NCBI GenBank assembly: GCA_020086605.1
Contig: JACBWW010000008.1
Coordinates: forward strand, 20,517,184 to 20,581,183
Length of the DNA stretch: 64,000 bases
From: Lanius collurio
Taxonomy: Eukaryota; Chordata; Aves; Passeriformes; Laniidae
Reading direction: 5' to 3'
The position numbers and the translations under genes were made by a program. The notes beneath the pieces were generated by a model. It was not told the origin of the DNA and did no database searches. It saw only the letters and a program-made list of their open reading frames with translations. This document shows positions 1 through 13,646 of this stretch, one piece after another (the stretch's first letter is position 1; each line of letters begins with the position of its first letter).

Positions 1-1607
1 TCATGTGTCCCCATCTTGTTCCTGAGACCTGACTGCCAGACTGAGGAAACAGGGCAGGATAGGACAACGCCCTCCAAGTAGCATAACCGTGTCATCTGGT
101 GTGGGAGCCTGAAGTAACCCTGGTAAGTAAGGTAGCCATGTCGTTTATGCACACAGGGAGAGGGTTGTTTCTTTGCCTGTCTGCATTGTGTGTATGGAAG
201 GTTTTAACCAGACACTCCTCTCAGAGATAAAAACAGCTGCCTTCTCGCTGCAGCAACAAAGTATCTATTTCCTCAGCTTTGGGCTCCAATTTTGCCTGTT
301 TTTAATTAAAATTATGTTGAACTATTTCCCTTTTACCAGCTGAGGATGGGTTGCAGTTCTCTGTAGCTGTAGACTGGACCTGGGGACATTTTGAATTTCC
401 TTGGCTATGTCCATAGTAAAAGTTTTACAGAAAAATGTCCTGATTAACTTGATGCCAAAACCACTGAGCTAATTTCTGGACACTGTTTGGTAGTCAGTGT
501 TCCAAGGATCATTCCCTAAAGACAGTTTCTGTGAGGCCACTCTGTTTTGCAGACTAAGGGAGTTTACCACCCTAGACACATGTCGTTTTGTACCAGTTGG
601 CCTCAGTTCCATGGAAGATACTCATGGACATGTTTAATTTACAGTTACAGATGTTTCTGAAAGGTTTGTTGTATATGAACCATTTTGGCTAAATGAATAC
701 TGTGTGGTACTGTTCCATGCTGGGTGACAATGAACAGGTAGTAGTGACTTCATTTGGCAACAGACACCTTCATGGGCAACAGGGGGAACTGCTCACATGT
801 GCTGAATTATGTAGCCAGCAGTGCATGCAGAGTGCTGTGCTTTTAACCTGCACGACTTTTGCGTGAATGCTGTTGCCCTCTCAACTCTCTGCTAATATCT
901 TGCAGATGTGTGTAAAATATGTGAAGCTAATAATTTTACATTTTTGGTCTTTAGGAGATCTCAGTGTTTCTTGCTGCATTTTCATTTCCTCATTTTAGTT
1001 GAAGTTTTCTCCCTTTGATTCTCATACGATTATCAGAATCAGGCATCCCAATTCAGATGAGCACACCTATTTCCAAGACCCCATCATACAACTATTAGCT
1101 TTTAATTAAACTGTGACTCTGTATCAAATACATTGGACATTTAAGTATAAAAAATATTTTTAAAACTCTTGAAGATAATTTATTTTAAAATATTAAACTT
1201 GTCACTATTGTAAACAGCTTCTAAACCTAAAATGTAGAGTAAATGTGTGTAGACATTTGCTTTCTTGTTTCCTGTTTATAGGAATACAAATAGCAGTAGG
1301 GCTTGAGCTCCTCTCTTTTTCTGCATGAGGACCAGGGTTCTGTCCAACTACTGTCACCGCCTTGGCTGTGGAATATACGGCTGGCTTGGACTCTAAGCAC
1401 TAAATAGAACCATTGTGAATAAATTGGTCTTTCTGCAAGTTTTATGTAAGCAAGAGTTAAGTCTTTGGTCTAATATACATGAGTTAGAAGTAAACAGGCT
1501 TTGATTTCAGTGCTAGACACTGCCTTAAGGCAGAAGAAATTACACTGTCATGCAAAGGATATGTAGCTGTTGCTATTTTGGTGTTTGATTTCTTCATTGT
1601 CACATAG

Positions 1608-1702
1608 TTGAAAGCTGTCCAGGAGAGGAAGAAGTGTAAACTGACGAGGGAAGAAAATGACCAGCTTAAGGAGAGTATTGGAGTGAGGAATAGTGTATAT
1701 AT
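1608..1702 (+). CDS. Possible internal coding exon, coiled-coil-like, unidentified
   Basis: A 95-bp segment is bounded on the left by a pyrimidine-rich tract ending in CACATAG and on the right by a strong donor GTAAGT at 1,703-1,708. Only one frame is open. It gives about 31 highly charged residues, including the short motifs ERKKCKLTREEND and QLKES, rich in Lys and Glu and consistent with a coiled coil. I do not recognise the protein. The exon leaves two bases (AT) over, which fits the frame of the candidate exon near 11,778. Against it: the piece is short, AT-rich DNA gives chance exon-like segments, and no further clear exons are seen nearby. It would be part of a plus-strand gene starting upstream of the window. 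Confidence 0.3.
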
Positions 1703-4700
1703 GTAAGTGTCACTTGTATGTGCAAGTTTTCTTCAATATATCAGTTCATTCTCAGAGCAAGTATTGGCTCCCAAGGATAAAATGATTCAAAAACTGGCAA
1801 GTAACAAAGACTTAAAAGGGTTAAATGCTGATGAAATATTTTAGTAGTTATTCATGAACTTAGTTATTGTCTGACTGATGGTAGTGCACTTTGCCATGAA
1901 AAAGATATATTTTGGTAACAGGTATGGCTTTTAACACACAACAGTTTTCTTGAGTTTTGAAGAAAATTCCTGGAAGTATCCAGTGCTGAAAAGGGACTTG
2001 TCTGTAACAGCTTGTGAAAATATGTAGACATCACCCTTGTCATTGTGTGTTTCTTCAAAAGAATTGGGGTATTTTAGATCCAAGTTTCTAAGTTGGAGAT
2101 AGGCCATTTAGTAACAGTTTCTTTTAAATATAGTGCTGCTACTGCTAATGAATGAGTAAATGGCTAATGAACTTAGGGAAACGTATCCATAACAACTTCT
2201 GAAAGAGATGGTAGGAATGAACATGAGGGATATGTAATTGAAACTATCAGCAAATATTAAAAAATCCTGGTAGCTGCCAATAAATCTCACTTGGGAAGTG
2301 AAACGTATCTGATCTACCTAAGAATGAAGTATGCAGCAATATTCAAGATCACCTTGCATCTCTCACCCAGATGCTTTCAAACATCTCAGTAAAAGGACAG
2401 TAGCTGCCTTTATTCTTGCCTACCAATTGACCCCTCATTAAAGAGGATACTGGGACTGGTTTGTGAGGGATGAGTAACAGGGCATAGTACATACAGCCTA
2501 GTAAATTTCGTGTAGGCTAAGAAAGAAACAACTGTCTGTGAATTATTGAAGACTTAATAAGGAAGGGAAGGTTTGTTCTGATTTGTGTAGTAATTGCAAT
2601 TAGTATTGATGACATTAAAAGATGTCTCATTTTGTGGGATTCTTTTCTCAAATGATATGAAGGCATCAGAGGAGAAATGGTATAAAGCACAAGAACTATA
2701 TCTTTAAAACCAGAGCAAGTCAAATTCAAGAATCTTTTTTTAAGAAGTTATCTTGTATTGGGAAGGTTGAGTAAAATACATGTCCTTAAATATACTTTGC
2801 TCTAGCTGTTTTGACACATTTTTATTGCATTTTCTTCAGTGTTTCCAAAAATTACTCCCAGTAGTTCTGCAAGAGAACTGAACATTCTTCCTTTTGAAGA
2901 GCCAAGTAGTAGGCTAGGGTAAGGGGAAGAGGAGGTGCAATGACAAACTTATGGACTTGCCTAAAGAAAGGTTGTTTAGGATCTCTGTTACGTGCAGTCT
3001 GAAGTGCCACACTGGCTGAAGCTCCCTGTTCCCTTGTAATTGTGGTGAAATCACATTGGAAACACCTCTGCTGTTTTCATTAAGAGCAATGTGTAGGGAA
3101 GTAAATACTTAGATTACCACAGTTTATTCCATCAGCCTGAAGTCCTTGTTACCAGAAAATCTTACTTACAACAATGATAATATTTTCTTATGAAGTAGAT
3201 TTTGGGCTCTGAATTCCTCAAGCAGATAGATGGTTTTTTTGAAAAAGCAAACAATGTTTTGTTGAATGTAATGGAACTGACCAAATTCACTCTGTTTGAG
3301 GAACTGATGTTAGAATGAGAGCAAAAGGAAAATCTGCAGAAAATATTCCTTGGACAAAGCGAGCTAAATAGATAAATAACCTACCAACATTTCTGCCAAA
3401 CACTCTTTAGTTGTAATTGTAATAGCATATAAAACTACATCTTTTAGAATAAGGGAAATCATAGGATATGCATTTTGACGTAATTGAAAATTATCAGAGG
3501 GAGCAAAAATTAGTGGAAAGGAATTACATAGAACATCACAGATTTTTTTTTTTTTAATGTGAATTAAGAAGTTAATCCCTGTACTTTAGTTATGGAATTT
3601 ATTTGTTGATTGTCTTAGTATATACTTAGGTTCCCATCAGTGAAAATATTTAAGAAAAAAAGCAGTTGAATTTATCTTTTTTGTGGAGTCTTAAATTCTT
3701 TCGTTGGTTGCTGGGAACAATTACTTGCAGGAAGCATTAAGAGATATCCCTGTCCTCTAATTCTCTCATCAGTTGTTGCCAGTAATTAGTTTTTAAACAA
3801 GTAAACAAATAAACAAATAAACCCCAAACCAAACAAAAAATCCCAAACAATTTCCAATTATATAACTTGGTCATCACCTTTTTGTCACAATTTCTTTCTG
3901 AAGTATGATATCCAGACACCCCATATAAACCAAAAGTGTTTAGTTAGTGTGAACAAATCCTACCCCATTCTTTTTTTCATCCCCACAGATTTGTACTTCT
4001 TCAGTTTATCCAAGTCAGAGTTCCCTATTTTTACTTTAAATCTGATAGCAATTTGAAATGTAGTAAAGATTTCACTGCCTGCCATTCTTTGTTTCGTTAG
4101 TGGCAGACACATGCTGTATCATTCTGATAGTTTTACAAATGTTAGGTTCTTTCATGGCAGATAAGAAGATATTTTGCACCAAACCGATGTGACTCCTATC
4201 TGCCATTGTATGATTATTGTTTTTAAGCCATTAAAAGAAAGAGTTCTGTCTTCCAGGTTAGTGTTTTCTTTGACACCTCAGGTCTCTGCAAAGAGAAAAA
4301 ACAGAGAACAACTTTTTTACCCTGTCAGATTTGGACCATCCCTTTTTTTTTTCACTTTTGCATCTCATGGTGTCTGATGAGCTGTGAAAATACTTTATCT
4401 ACAGATTGACCACAGTTTAGTAAAGAAGTAAATACTTCACTGGATAACAGTTTGCTTTCCAGTGTCTGAGAATACTAGTTTGCTTATGTATATATACTTA
4501 GAAATCACTATTTTCTTTGTAGTTATTTTTTCTATTTTAACTAAATTGTCTAATGAGGTTGTATATTTCTATTGTAGAAAATGAACGCTTAAATATTCAC
4601 TGACTCAGCTGGAAAAAATGTTTTTGTATATATCATATATACATAAAATGTATGTAGTTTATACTTTTTAAAACTATAATTTTAAGGCCATCAGCATCAA

Positions 4701-7678
4701 TATGCAATGAAATAACTTAAGTCAGTCTGCCTTATTAGCCTTGTCAAGCAGTGGCTGTCATAATCATTTAACACATTTTCAAGATGCTGGTTGATGTGTC
4801 CAAGCTAATTCTTTTTATGTGTTTTCCATAATTACTCTGTCATTAAAGGTCATCATCTAATATTTAACTAAATGCTAAAATATCCAGACTTCAAGCTTTA
4901 TCTCGATGTAGAGACTAATAAATACTTCAGTATCAAATTATATGTTTCTTACTAAATATTATCAAAGTGTCACCAAACTGCATTCAGTTCTGCTTAAGAA
5001 AAGCAAAGAGAGCATGGCAAGCAAGCTTTGTAATGGTGACATAAATAGGCAGATAATTTTATGGTATATTTAATTGTATGGTTACTTGTTTTAATATCCT
5101 TGTTTGCTCACAAATGATGGTAGCCTCTTTAAATGCACCTAACGTTTTTCCAGTAGCTGTCTTGAAAACAGAGTTGCTAAGATAAAGTCTCAGTTACTGA
5201 CTTTTTTCCCTGATATGTTTAGAGTTGTAGGCTAACATAGAAGTAATAAAAGCAGTTCTAGTGTTGTTATTAAAAAATAAATTCATACTAGATATGGTAT
5301 GCAATAACATTTTGGAAATTCTTCAGTTTAATACAGAACCCATTACAAAAATTGCAAGCCTTCTCTGTTTTAAAGGCAATTTGAAAGTAGCTTTCACTTG
5401 GCTTAATTAAGAAGGTGGATTTCTTTTAAAATCATGATGAAATGCATTGAGCAGTTGTTCTGGGAATTTGGGAATTTGATCAGTCTATAGCATCCAGAAA
5501 CAGAACAACCTATACAATGACTGAAATTATTTCTTCTGTGGCACTGAGGTAAGGTCACAGTTATCAATTTCAGTTATTAATATGTATTTGTATACATTAA
5601 AAAAACTGTGAAGTGCATTCAAAAAATGTCTGTTGTAAAATGAAAAGTCCTTCATGCTTTAGAAAAATTGTCAGTAGAAGAAAATACCCCAAAACATCCT
5701 TTTAATAAGAACATGTTGATTTAAATACATTTAAATAAGTTGAACTAGAATGGTCCAGAATAGTTCAGGACTCGGTCCTTCTGAGAATGGAGCATTTCAG
5801 TTTAAAAGTCCATACAGTTATTCTCCCAGAGAGCTCTTATATGGAATGCTGCAGTTCATGGATTTTAAGGTCCTAAGATGAGGAGTATATATCATCCAGA
5901 ATATGTGTTCTGCAGTGATCACATTTAGGTAGAATAATTGTCCTCATGACACAGTAACAGTATCTTGAGAAACTGCTGAACACACCAAGTAACTGTGTTT
6001 CTGACCCATTACTGCTTGGAGAGAATTTACAGTGTGACTAAAGAGCGTCTTATAATATTTGTTGCTTCTGAGTGTTACTGAAATACAAGTTCCTGAAGAG
6101 TACTGAAGGATCACAGTTATTATTTCACTATTTTTCATTACTAGTTTTGAGGATTTCAGATTTTTCCTGTTGTGTTGTCCTGGAGCTGTGTGGGGTTTTT
6201 TATATTGCAGAACCAACCATGTGGTGGTTTGGCTGGGGCACTACAACTTACAGCTCTGCCCTGCTCCACATATGTACAGTGGGAGCAAGGCCTTTCTGAA
6301 CATGCAGATAAACAGTGAATTTTAAAGAAGTACAACTGTGATGAAATGGAAGTTTTTAGCTCTTCCATATAAATGCCCAGCAGCAGTAGTCTAGGATCAT
6401 GCCTGGAGTTTCTAGAGGGAACTACCACTGTTCCCTATAGTTTTCAATTATTCTTACAGGAAAAACTGCTGGAAGAACATGCATTCCCCCCCTGCCTCCC
6501 CTTTTTGAATTTTCTTTTTGTGAAAGGTACTCTAGATGACAGCTAGCATCTTTATGGCCACACATTGTGTCTATCATAAGATTAGGGTAAAGTGACAAGA
6601 AGGGGAAAAACTACAGAAAATTGGAGATAACAGATCTTAGGGGTTTTTTGCCTTCCTTTCGTCTGAAAGTAGGATGTTGTCTGCAGGATGTTCGTGTGAG
6701 AATACTATGTAGACTCAGGGTGCAGATAAAGTCAGTACAGTGGTGTAGTTCTGCAGGTAAGAGTAAATGAATGGACAAGACTTTTGGGCAGTCTGTGCAC
6801 AGACTACTGGTGGTGTGGAGTATGACCACTTACAAATGTGCATCCCTTTTACCTGTGGTGAGTTTGAAACTGGATTGTAAAATTATTTGGCTGGTTTATG
6901 CTAAAGATCCTAGTGTCATTATCTCAGAGAAGACTAAACTCCTGCACATGTTAGAAGAGGCAGCTGGGTGATTGAGAGTCAATCCCACTGGTGTCCTTGG
7001 CAGTGAGAGTGCTGCAGTATCAGATGGAAGTGGTCAGAGCTATATGTAAAGCCTTGATATGTGAATATGGGAAATTCATGTGTAACTAAAGGAACTTGGG
7101 TTGGTTTTGTTGATTGGTTGGCTGGGTTTTTTTTTTTTCTTGAATATCTTGAAGAAAGATATCCTAGTAACATGTTTGTTTAAGGATGAAACTCTTCTTT
7201 CCCCCCTAGTCTTGCCCTAAAAAGTAGCTTGTTCCAGCTTTTTTCCCTGCCTTTGTTCTCTCATCAAACATACTAGGCTTTTAGTTAAAAATATAAAAAC
7301 CAGGATAGTCTCTTTTAAAGCCTTGAATATTGCTCTTATTGACCTTGACAAAAAGAAGATGCTTTGAAATGCAGTAAGAGGATGAGTTTTTTCATTAGCC
7401 TTTTATTGCTCACTACATGTGTTTCCAGACACAGCCCACAAGGAAGTTTTCAGGGAGGTAGGAAAGAAGACAAGGTGACAATCTCCCTAACAGGAGGAGG
7501 ATACCACATTCCCTAGATGCCCCATTTGGGTGAGGGGAAGGCAGGTCATCTCTACCTCTCATTTTCAGGCTTGCCTGAATTTTTAAAAAGTCTGCTTGTT
7601 GATTTCTTCAGTTTTAGTAAGCTGTGGCATGCTTCAGGAATTCATCCCAAATACTCCTTGCTTATTGCTTTACAAGAG

Positions 7679-7712
7679 TGCATCACTAACACCTTGTGCA
7701 TCACTAACACCA
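7679..7712. repeat. Short tandem duplication, 18-bp unit
   Basis: The 18-bp unit starting GTGCATCACTAACACC occurs nearly twice in direct tandem without mismatch. It looks like a local slippage duplication. Confidence 0.8.
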
Positions 7713-8639
7713 AGCTTACTCCTGGCAAATGCAGGTAGATTTCTTCAGCAAAAAGCCCCAAAGAAATGAAAACTTAAATACTTTCATTAAAGTTAACTAG
7801 TTAAAGAATGCAGTCTGTAAAAACCTCCTAGTCTTGCAGTATACAGAGTAATAAAATACATTACTCTTTTAAGTAAGTAAGAGGTAATAATAGTGAGGAA
7901 GTAATAGGGTTTTTCTTTTAGTCTTTGTATAAGACTCTGTGTACAATCTTTCTTTCTTTGAAGGTTAATTCTAGAAGTTTGAAGACCATCCAGTCAAAAT
8001 GAGTTGGTTTGGGATTTAACATATTACATTATTGTTTACTTTTACTGGCTGTACTGCTTGAACTGAGTTGGTTTGGTAGTGTCTGTTTCCTCCATCCCTT
8101 TTTGCTACTATGTTTGTTAGGTTTTGTTACAACAAGCTGGGACATACTGTAGCTGTCACAGTAAGAATAAATGCAATATTAAAGGGTATTTGATAAAATT
8201 ATTGGATGACAGAACCTTCCTCTGTATGTAGATAAAAGTAAAAAATAGCATGTTCTAATATTCTTTTGACAATTTGATTAATTACCAGTTTTTGAGTTCT
8301 AAAAGGGTTTGTGAATTACAATAATATATGAATACTTTTTTTTGTTATGTCAGTCTGAAGAATTTGACCTTCAAACATGTACATAAATTAGGTTAGCTAT
8401 TTCTAACCTTCAGTTTGAGGAGAACAGAGAGGAAGTTTTTTTTCTTCACCTGGTCATTTCCTCCATCATGAGTACATCTTTCTGTAGGTATGGTGCTTAA
8501 GCAGAGCAGTCTGGTAATTGAATCTCTTTGTCCACTGCTTAATTTCTGTGGTGAGCTTGCCTCTTTATGCCTTGGCATATCTTAAACCGTTTACAAACAG
8601 CCTAAATATTCCTCTGCTGTGCAGCTCCACTTAAACCAG

Positions 8640-8968
8640 TGCCAGCTGTTAGCTACTCACCGGAAGCAGAAGTAGAGAAGAGAAATATAGCTCAACCCCC
8701 TTTATGATCTTAAGTCATTTATTCCCTCTGTCCCAGGAGACAGAGCACCGACCTGGGCAAGAATCGGCTGGGGTCAGAGAGCGAGGCTTTGTGTCCCCTT
8801 GGTTTTGTCAATGAGAGGGATAAATGAGATACCAAGGGTGGAGCTGGGACAAACAACCAGCCAGATCAGAGCCCGGGCTGCTTGAACATTAGACAAACCA
8901 ACTATCTCAGAGTCACATGGCAGGGACCAGGCTTGCGGGGAGGGGTGTGCTCAGAGGGATCCCTGCAA
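8640..8968 (-). repeat. Probable solo LTR, minus strand
   Basis: This island is clearly richer in G and C than both flanks. Read on the minus strand it starts TGTTGCAGGG, carries an AATAAA polyadenylation signal about two thirds of the way along (GGGAATAAATGAC), and ends near GAGTAGCTAACA, so it has TG...CA termini and an LTR-like layout. I could not find a matching target duplication next to these ends, so the borders, particularly the one near 8,640, are approximate. No internal retroviral region adjoins it. It could also be a fragment of another GC-rich repeat. Confidence 0.42.
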
Positions 8969-11900
8969 CAGAGCAGTCTTCCCCTTCTGATCACCCTTAC
9001 AGTTCCCTTCCCAGTTTGGAAAGGTTCCTTTTTCAGGGAGTAGGGTCTTTCTGTATTAAGCTTCTCCTCTTAGAACTTGACAAGTGATAGAATTAACACA
9101 TGTACTGGGAAAAACACTTCTCTTAACAACACGGTTTTCTTGTTCATATATAAATGAGAGGCAAGAGAGGTCCATAGGTAATAGCTACTACTGCACTTTT
9201 CTTGTTTTCCTCCTGACTTTTTATCTGTTTGCTTTTCTGGGGTTTGTATTACAAGGTGCAGGAATAAATTATCCTGCTGTGGAAGAACCTGAGTTGCTTT
9301 ATTACTCTTGTCTTTAAAATCAAATTCTGTTCTTAATGATCTGCTGTTCCATTATATACAAAAGTCATTATTAGCACAGGTCACTGTGAGTCTTCACAGA
9401 GGTCTATAAGAAGAAAAGTGTTATGGTGAGAGATCATCTGTTAAAACTGAAAGTTAGGTGGGCCAGGAATATAGAGGCTTTTCTCTGTGTTAACAATACC
9501 AAAAATTTTAAAGTACATCCATTACCACTTCAGTGAGACTTACCTGCTTTGGTAGCCTGTTTAATAGAAAATATTCAAGTTACGGACTTGTAATACAATT
9601 ATAAATGTTGATGGAACCTATAAATTGCAGCTTAGATTTTTGAAGGATTTGTGTCCAAAGCTTCTTTAAATTACATTTCAACTTTAAATTTACTTTCCTG
9701 TGTCTAGACAAGTATTTGTACTGCACTATTCCTCTGAGGCTTTTCCTGCTCATTAGGTTAAGAGAGCCCTTGGCACAACCACACCATTCACGAGTGTGCA
9801 TCAATACAACCAGGTAAGAGGAACAAGTCTGAAGTGTTTAGAGAAGAAAAATAAACACATTAAGGTGATAAAAGAAATGAAGATATTGTCTCATTTTGTC
9901 AGTAAATAAAAGGTTTAAGAATTAATAGTTTATGCTAAGATAATCAAGGACTGTCAGCATTGATTCTTCTGGGTTTTTTCTTCCCCTGTGATTTTGAACT
10001 GTTTCAATCTGGATATACATAGGTGTACAGAATGAGACTACAGTCAGTGTATCACTGCTTATTGGGTTTAGACACTTGCATTAGCTTTTGCAGTGCCTGT
10101 AAACAGAAAGTTGATTTAGTGAGCTGAGAAAAGCTATGACGTGTGGTATTTCTAGATGATACACCTCTTTCTTCTTGGTGCTAAGTTTATATGCAAAAGC
10201 ATATATATTAACTGAATCTATAAATGTCTTGTTTTTCGTTTTTGTCAGTGGGTGGATAGTTTTCTTTCTGCAGAATGACTGTTTTACTCAGTATCTGCCT
10301 ATTTTCATGATTTTGGAAATCTGAAGTTGAGATATTGACTGGTTTTGAGGATATTTGCCTGTGCAGCGTAGTCTAAACATCATCTCCCTTATCTTCCTGA
10401 TTCAGAAGAAAGGAAGGGCTGGTGTTTACTATGGTGTCCATTCACAGTTTTGCATTTAGAAATATTTGTCTGTTTTCCTTTAGTCAGTATTTTTACTTTT
10501 CTTATTCACATGCTCTGTCTGGCAACAGAAAGCAGTCTCAGACCCTATAGACTACTAATGGAATGTTCTGAGTACCTTATGGTCCCAGCTTGAGAGAGGG
10601 TGGATTGACAGCTGAAAGTATTAATAGAATAATAATTTAAAAAAATCTGAAGGCTGAAGCTTCTGGAAAGGATGTGTGCTCAAAAGAGATGTAAGGCTTG
10701 ACTCTTATTCTCCTCCTAATCTAGACTGCATTAAAACTAGTGAAGAAACATAAAACTTCACCAAAATAGTATTGCTGGATAAAGCTTTCACTTCAGGAAA
10801 AGCATGAGAGGGAACAAATTAAAATGCAAATATTTTTTGGGCTCCAGAGTGTGCTGGTGGAAAACCTCTGTGGATTACACTACAGACTGCATTGTGGCAA
10901 TTGGGGAGAAGAATTGAACGTTTTGCTCCCCATAAGTATTTTCTGTGGGCTAGAGAGAGAATTCGTATTGTAACTCACTTTATTTGAATTAAAACTAATG
11001 AAAGCAAAGTCTTTATAGACTGGATTTCCCAGTGTATTTTATAAATTGCTTATATTTTATTCACTACTGAATTTTAAGTTCAATGAATTTTGAAATGTAT
11101 TTTGAAGACACTAGACTTGTTGGTATTTATAGTAGACACATCTAAGCATAATTAATCTCCTTTTGGCAAATACTATATTCTGTAGTTGAGTTAAAGATAC
11201 TCTTTGCTATAGAGCCTTAGGGATTACACCTGAATTTCATTAAGGAAGTCTAAGTAATATCCAGAGGAATCTCCCCATGTAGAATTGCTCTGGACTGGTT
11301 AGGACAAGATGGGATGCAGCTCTCCCCACAGCCCCCAAACCAGTTGTATTGTTTGCTTTTTGTAAGAATAAAATTGTATTGAGATGAACAGGATATTGTC
11401 TGTGAATAATTCAGAGAGTGAAGACAGATCTATTGTGCTGGAGTTTCATTTTCAAGGCACGATATGTTTCATAAGTATTTTTTAAAACTAAAATTGTCAG
11501 ATTTTAACTGAATACAAATAGTTGATGTACAATACAAGATGTTGGGAAATAAATTAGTTATAAGAACACCAGTTAAAGCTTAGCCTGCATAGGTGACTGA
11601 AAATTCTTGGGCTTAATTCACTGTTCATGTTATGTCCATTTATCTTCTGGATAAATGAACTTTGACACTCTAGTTCATCCACACAGGATATTTTGTTTAT
11701 GAATAGGGTAAAGATTTGAAAGTACTTTAGGCTTCTATTCCTTATTTAGTTTTGCTTTTTGTTTTCTTTTTATTTAGGGACAAAGAGTCACGATCATCTA
11801 TCTTTTCTCTTCCTCCTGAACCTACTGCTGTGCATAACAGGGCCTGCTTTAAGAACTGAGTTATGTAGGACAGGTGGTAAGAGTATTACCTGTGCTTTAT

Positions 11901-13428
11901 GTACTGCCAAATTGGGAGCATAAGAGGAAATTTTTTTTCTTATCTGAAACTAAATGCTTGACATAGATTTTGAGGTCTTTGTTATTAATCTTAAGTCCTG
12001 CATTTTTGCTTCGTCCTGTGTAAAATGGCTCTCCTGGCATTTTCCATTTTGAGTTTAGAGTGTTGTCAAAGTCCAGTAGATCAGTCTGTTAGACTCTGTT
12101 GGAAATCAGTCCAATGCTTGAGTTATCTTGTGCTTCCTTTCTCACAACCCATTTCTGCACAGCAGAGAACAACTTCTGTCTTTGTCAGTTTCCTCATGAG
12201 AATTGTATAATGAAACTGCTCAACCTCACTCACCAGGCATTAAAGTACCTGGACTTGAACCTTCTAAACAAATTTCTTTTCTGGGAACACTTACGGTGTT
12301 TGTCAATTTGTTAAAGCTTGGACTAGACACAACTCCAAGATAATAGTTGTGCAAATATATTCCTGCAGGCAAGACCTTTAAAAGTTTACAGAATAATTCC
12401 GGTTCTGTTTAAGGTTCTAACTAGGTCAGTTCAAGGCTTATATAGAGAAAACATTTTTGAAAAATCATAGCTTTTTGTTGGCTTGGACAAATGTTCCAGA
12501 CTATCATGCAGTAATGTATTTCCTATCATGAAACTGCTTCTGTAACTAAATGGAATTTTTTTTCTCTCTCTCTGGATTAAAATGCCTTGCAAAAGTATGA
12601 CAAGTACTGAAAGGTTGTGATTTAGGGCTCTGTATATAAAATGAGATAGTGACAGTCTCCTGAAGATTCAGGTAAACCCTGTTTATGTCTAGTACTGTAC
12701 ACGATGTTTCAGGGTTATGAGGATCTCTATACAATTAGTTATTGCAAGTAGTAATCTTGATAGATAGATTTATTACGAGTTGAACAAGTTCATGTTAGGA
12801 GGTCCTCACAATTAAACAACTTCTGGCATTTTAAAAAAATGTTTTGTTGGAACTGTAGAACTGGGATTTTACAAGATGAAGGCTTATAAGGGTTTTGTAG
12901 ACTGATAACTGACTATTGTAAGGGAGTTCTGCTGCTGTTTTATCATGCACATGGTGTCTGAATTTTTCAGGGGAAGTGCAAATTTGTTGTACTATTGATA
13001 CTTCTTTCAATATTAATGCTTCCTGGTTTGAAAGGTTCTTTTTTTCTTTACTTTTAGCTACTTCCTTTCTTGAAAAAGAAAGGTAGAAAGTGGGGGGAGT
13101 CTTTTGCTAGCTCCTTGAAAAGTTTTGGAGAGTTGAGCAAGTTATAAACCGTTGAAAATTGTCATAGTCTGTCTAGCTTTTCCTTTGTACAGTGTGTTCC
13201 TGGATTTCTGCCAAATTCACTAAGCATTATTAGCACAACACTTGAACCATCTTAGTGTCTTGCGTCAGTATGACACACTCAATTTAAACTCCAGACAGGA
13301 CGCAGATAAAATAGTGGTGGCTACGGCTGCAGCTGCTTTCCTCCCTCTAAATACCCTTTGGCCCAGACAAAGGTATCCTGGGGCAGGTAATCAGAAGAGA
13401 ATGAGATCAGGTGTCATGTCTGCTGACT
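8969..13428. other. Unique AT-rich non-coding sequence
   Basis: No complete gene or well-preserved repeat is visible. Open frames are short and featureless. A possible exon near 11,778 is listed separately. Confidence 0.6.
11778..11858 (+). CDS. Possible coding exon, perhaps C-terminal, unidentified
   Basis: A long pyrimidine tract ending TTTTATTTAG (to 11,777) makes a strong splice acceptor. In the frame left by the candidate exon at 1,608-1,702, the first base completes a Met codon. The segment then encodes about 26 residues, including DKESRSSIFSLPPEP, before a TGA at 11,856-11,858. A donor-like GTAAGAG lies at 11,877, so a longer non-terminal or non-coding exon (11,778-11,876) is the alternative. 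I do not recognise the protein, and no clear polyadenylation signal follows closely. The phase match would occur by chance one time in three. Confidence 0.22.
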
Positions 13429-13643
13429 GATGTTAATAATCTGTGTTTTCCTAATCACTCTTTACCGAGGAAGGAATTCCGACCTACCCAAGGCTACTTG
13501 CTATGAATCTTCTCCAGGATCCTTCTTCTGAAGGTGCTTAAACACCCTGGCCCTTGAACCTGAACACCCTGGCCCTTAAACCCTATTCCTTGAACCAGGA
13601 ATAAAATTCCAAAACAGGGGGTTCTCGGTCTGTTTTGCCCCAT
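13429..13643 (+). repeat. Possible solo LTR or LTR fragment
   Basis: This is a GC-richer segment with an AATAAA signal at about 13,600 followed, about 25 bases on, by GGTTCTCGGTCTGTTTTGCC and a CCCCA end, the arrangement of an LTR R-U5 end. The left border is uncertain. It may lie near a TG at 13,429, or further left, since 13,240-13,430 is also richer in G and C than its surroundings. I found no target duplication. Just before the polyadenylation signal is a 22-bp tandem duplication (13,541-13,585). Confidence 0.35.
13541..13585. repeat. Tandem duplication of a 22-bp unit
   Basis: The unit AACACCCTGGCCCTTGAACC plus two bases is present twice in a row with few mismatches, followed by a partial third copy (CCTTGAACC). 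It lies inside the possible LTR. Confidence 0.8.
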
Positions 13644-13646
13644 ACA

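Larger units (their letters stand above)
1..8639. other. Mostly unique AT-rich non-coding sequence
   Basis: I find no recognisable complete gene or well-preserved mobile element here. All open frames are short, start and stop at random positions and show no known domain. Small features are a run of 13 T at 3,543-3,555, an A/C-rich low-complexity patch at about 3,791-3,850, a run of 12 T at 7,127-7,138, and an 18-bp unit repeated about 1.9 times at 7,679-7,712. A good splice-donor-like GTAAGT lies at 123-128, but the sequence before it has stops in the useful frame. One possible coding exon (1,608-1,702) is listed separately. The stretch is either intergenic or intronic. Confidence 0.6.

Noticed and set aside
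1..122. GC-richer start of the window ending at a GTAAGT
   Set aside because: The frame that would join the next candidate exon is stopped by TAA at about 83. No acceptor is visible.
1286..1425. Acceptor-like TTTATAG followed by an AATAAA, a possible last exon
   Set aside because: All three frames are closed at once. It could only be an untranslated exon, with no other support.
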